Positions 60,601 through 64,000 of a stretch of DNA of 64,000 nucleotides are shown piece after piece (the stretch's first letter is position 1; the number at the start of each line of letters is the position of its first letter). Made by a program: the position numbers and the translations under genes. Below the pieces are notes generated by a model. That model saw only the letters and a program-made list of their open reading frames with translations. It searched no databases and had not been told where the DNA came from. Source of the stretch: Rhynchonema sp. JSB1_4 (Eukaryota > Nematoda > Chromadorea > Monhysterida > Xyalidae); the NCBI GenBank assembly GCA_030248065.1, contig JASAMV010007919.1, positions 62,001-126,000 of the forward strand, written 5' to 3'.

Positions 60601-63600
60601 AAAACATAGTTGTGCCCACATGGGCACCTTTCGTTTCGGTAAAATTGTGCCCATGTACACTGTACACTGCACAGCCTGAGCATTGCCCAATTTGTCCACT
60701 TCCAGGTGCGCCACTGGTCAGATTGCAGCCGGTTGTTTTGTACTTGCATGTCGCATTCCAACGGTCATTGGGTTTGAGCTTCCGATTTGCCGTATGTCCA
60801 AACGAAATTGATGCAGGTGATCCGTTGCCTGGTGAGCACTCGTCGCAACTACCCGTTAGTGTTGTGTCGCAAACGGTATTGCGATCGTGGCCCACTCTAC
60901 ACCGAGTTTGCCGTCACCATGCGTTGTGTGCGTGTCAATCATCAGGTGTTGTTGGGGCTGCTTCGAATTTTGGTTATTATTGTATCGAATTCGGTTTGTT
61001 TCTGTAGCTGACTGAACGCGAACGAAACTGACTTGCAAGCCATGCGCAGGCGGCCAACATGTTCCTGCACTATCTGGACAGCGCGCAGATCGTCGTCTGC
61101 TTCATCTTCAACAAGGAAACGTTCTTCATTCCCTTGGTCTATCTGCTCAAGGCGCTCACCAATTTCACCGACAAACGAATCTTTCAAGAATTGGTCACCG
61201 GACGCGAGTATGACGAGGCCTGGCACGCTTGTGTCATCAATATGTTGAGGGTTGGGTGCAGTTGTGAATCCACTTGCTCTTTGTCGGCATCGTCTGCCAA
61301 AACATTCTTCCAAATCTCGTGTCACACGTAGCTGCATAGCGTGTATAAGTGTGACATCTATGTGCTGTAGCGGGTTGAGCCGAGAAGCTGTGTTTAGAAA
61401 CGTCGTCGACTCGACAGGGAGCGGATAACACACAGATGTCGACAATGGCTGATATTGGTGCTTTTATAAAAAATACAGCACTGAATCGTTCTAAAACACG
61501 CCATGCAGATGGCAGCGAACGACGGCGTGCACAGCAGTCGACATGCACTCGAACTGATCGGACGACGATTCCGTGTGGTCGTGTCCAATCGTGTGGCACC
61601 GTGGGAGACCAATGTCGACTGTGCTGCGTTCATTCTCAGAAATTCAGTGTGCATTCACCTGGATAAGGTAGGCGGTTATGCTCGTTTTTATCGTGAAAGT
61701 TGCGTAGTGCTCAGCACGTTCATATTACTTGTTCGTTTGCAGGATGTCGATAAATTCCACTGCCTCGTGTTTGCCGCCAAGAAATTGATTGCGTTCAAGA
61801 GGCAGGAAATTCTGGAAGAAAGTCCGGATAATCCGCAGTTTCAGGTTTGAATTTTTTTTGCCTTTTAAAAACGGATTATGGGACCGAATTTTCGATTACG
61901 CGCGCATGCAATTATTGCACACGCACAATTTTCGAATTCTCGATGCGGCGTGCACAAAACGATTGAATATTCTTCGACGTTGCGACGTTTCGTTTTCAAG
62001 CTTTGCACTGCAACACTGTTTTCCCCATGCCATGAATACCTGCGCGCAAACAAATTCGGCCCATTGTATCAGACAGAACATCCAGAATGTTGAATTGTTA
62101 CCTTTAGTCGTTCGATGAAACATTTTCTCTACAGGAAGTGGCCGCGAGCGGTCACGTTTTGTTGATGTTGCTGAAAGAGCGGCTTGAGGTTTGGTTGTCG
62201 CGAGCCCGACGTGATCTGGAAAATGCTGCTAAAGTTAGAGCGGATAAATTCGTGTTGACATCGTTGGAAATACAGAAAGCGTTGGTCAAGGTTGGTTGCC
62301 ACTTTATTGGATAGTAAACGCAATGTAGTGAGACGTAACATCGCTCACAGAAATCAACGGGTGAATTCACACGTTCGTTGGAGTCGTTTTTGGCCACCGG
62401 CAATCTCACATCAACCAGTGGCCTGGGCATGCCACAGCAGAATGGGTTCAGGTGGCGTGATAAGACCATTCATTTGCCATTGCTATTCTGGTCTGAGACG
62501 GGTGCTGTTCGTTTCAGCGTGATTGCCGAGCGCATCAACCATCTGCGTTACGTGTCCCATTTTCGTGCTGTGCATCGAGGCTCGTTCTTTCAGACAATGC
62601 GAACAACAGATGTCAGGAAACTACGACCAGAGGTTGGCTGGCCCTATGTGTAGCGGCTGCATGATGCATTGATGGTCGATGTTAGGGCTCGCGCGGGAAA
62701 TTTTTTTGAAGGACGGGAAAAGTTGGGGAAATTTCCCGTTTTCCCCAAGGGTCCGGGAATTCTTGCGGGAAATGGAAGTTTGGAATTTTGAAGGACGGGA
62801 AATGTCGCGGGAAATGGTTTTCAGAATTTTGAAGGACGGGAAATTGCGGGAAAACGGGAAATTTCCCGCGGGAAATGGCGGTATTTCCCGCAGATTTCCC
62901 GCGCAAAACAGGAATTTCCCTTAAATTTTTTTTCCCAGGAAAACAGATATTTCCCGTAAATTTCCCGCCCTAGTTTTTTTGGTTTGAGAAGTTACTAATG
63001 CAATATCTGGCCGCTAGCGTTCCTTTGATGTGGATGACAAGTCCTGTTGTCTGTTGATGTAAACTGGCAATATAAAAGTAAAGGTGAAGTTGCCCTTTGG
63101 GAGATGAACAACAACTGCATAATAGTATTTACCAAGAATTCAGGCCTGATCATGCTGAGACACTTTCAAGCGAGCATTCTGGTTACACACACGTGCCATT
63201 AATTGCCGTACCGTGATTTCTTGATTGATCGGTTCAGTGAGTGAGCCGCTAATTGTAATTTGAAAATGCAGTCTAAGTCAATTGCTCAGAGTTGTGATCC
63301 ACATGAACAGGCTTGAGAGAGCCAAAAAGTCTATTTCCAACCCATACTAAAGAAGAAAATCCAACAAAAGATGATCTGATCGCTTCAATTTCCCGTTTCC
63401 CGCGGGAAATTTCACGGGAATTACTGACGGGAATTCCCGCGCGGGAAATGGTCGAAGGACGGGAAAAAGCGGGAAATAGCCGATTTCCCGCGGGAATTTT
63501 CAGGCACTATTTCCCGCGGGAAATGGCACTATCGAAAATATTTCCCGGGAAACGGGGACGGGAAATTTCCCGCAAATTTCCCTCCCTCCCGCGAAATTCC

Positions 63601-64000
63601 GCGGGAAAAAAATTTCCCGCGCGAGCCCTAGTCGATGTGTCTCAGCTTATGGTGCACGGAACAGAGTTGTGAAAATACGACGATGCAGCTGTAACTATTA
63701 CTGCTTGTTTCGAATGTCAGCCACACGGTGTGCAATGCAAACTGAATTAGCAATGTTTTTGCATTTGTACAGTAGATACACTACACTGTCAGTATGTACT
63801 GATGTTGGTTGGTTGATTACCGCAACGCCATCATGGTCGCTACTGCAGGCTTGGGGTTTCATCTGCCCGGTGCACACGCCCGATGGTGGACCGTGTGGAC
63901 TGTTGAATCACATGACGGCCACGTGTCGTGTTGTGTGTGACGTCACATCGACCAGGAGGTTGAGACAATTGCTGACAAAGGAGGGTTGGTGCTGGGTGGT
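57680..64000 (+). CDS. POLR1B: RNA polymerase I second-largest subunit (RPA2), N-terminal part
   Basis: This subunit forms one side of the active cleft of Pol I, which transcribes rRNA in the nucleolus. Twelve exons join in frame: 57680-57751, 58844-58973, 59499-59588, 59671-59867, 60817-60945, 61050-61250, 61509-61667, 61743-61844, 62135-62290, 62351-62451, 62518-62632 and 63849 past the window end (about 534 residues). Landmarks: AHVDSYNYMVTDGL; YPSECRQR; GGYYVVNGSEK; FIPLVYLLKAL followed by FQELV; SFLATGNL; RYVSHFRAVHRG; and AWGFICPVHTPDGGPCGLLN, a core motif of second-largest polymerase subunits. The ATG at 57680 has a good context (AACAATGG). It gives a shorter N-terminus than usual in animals, so an upstream exon is possible. 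Large introns hold transposons. Confidence 0.93.
58229..58674. mobile_element. Two tandem TIR-bounded units in POLR1B intron 1
   Basis: Each unit (58229-58452 and 58453-58674) starts GGTCCACAGAAGTGGATTAC and ends with its near-complement (a few mismatches), and the two are highly similar. The pair is bracketed by CAGGGCCC (58221) and GGGCCCTG (to 58682), so the full element may have CAGGGCCCGGTCC termini with an internal duplication. No TSD was found. Confidence 0.75.
62683..63630. mobile_element. hAT-like element (TAGGGCTCGCGCGGGAAA ends), perfect 8-bp TSD
   Basis: It begins TAGGGCTCGCGCGGGAAATT and ends with the exact inverse, CGCGCGAGCCCTA. It is flanked by GTCGATGT at 62675-62682 and 63631-63638. 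The arms are packed with GGGAAATTTCCCGC-type palindromes and GAAGGACGGGAAA units. The non-repetitive middle has no recognisable transposase. It occupies most of the last POLR1B intron in the window. Confidence 0.92.

Overview
This is eukaryotic, animal-type genomic DNA. Genes are interrupted by many short GT..AG introns, commonly about 45-100 bp and longer where repeats have inserted. Conserved genes match animal families: ceramide synthase, an MSP-domain protein, condensin II subunit D3 and the second-largest subunit of RNA polymerase I. The repeat content is eukaryotic too: a non-LTR retrotransposon, a Penelope-type GIY-YIG remnant, hAT-like MITEs, foldback elements and satellites. There is no operon layout, rRNA, convincing intact tRNA or CRISPR array. 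The compact introns and MSP-domain gene suit a small invertebrate such as a nematode or flatworm, but the species cannot be fixed from the sequence.

Layout. 1-4.7 kb (+): a ceramide synthase gene, then a compact MSP-domain gene. 5.1-7.7 kb (-): a probable single-pass membrane protein gene whose first intron holds a 1.6-kb foldback element. 8-12.1 kb: a Penelope fragment, an 88-bp satellite, a 155-bp satellite and a 0.65-kb palindrome. 12.1-29.4 kb: gene-poor or hard to read, with scattered exon-like ORFs and one clear three-exon gene (18.4-19.6 kb, -) paralogous to the 7.5-kb gene. 29.4-32.6 kb (-): a seven-exon secreted protein with a C-type-lectin-like pattern, then a seven-exon single-pass membrane protein. 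33.8-46.1 kb (-): condensin II D3, with transposons in several introns. 46.1-57.7 kb: a repeat block with multiply nested elements. 57.7-64 kb (+): the first twelve exons of the RNA polymerase I subunit gene, running off the window.

The housekeeping genes do not form one pathway. They share short introns that serve as landing sites for non-autonomous DNA transposons. I found seven elements with perfect 8-bp target-site duplications. Reading frames and splice phases were joined by hand across every intron for ceramide synthase, the MSP gene, the 18.4-kb membrane gene, the lectin-like gene, the 31.3-kb membrane gene and POLR1B, so those models are the firmest. Condensin D3 exons are given approximately.
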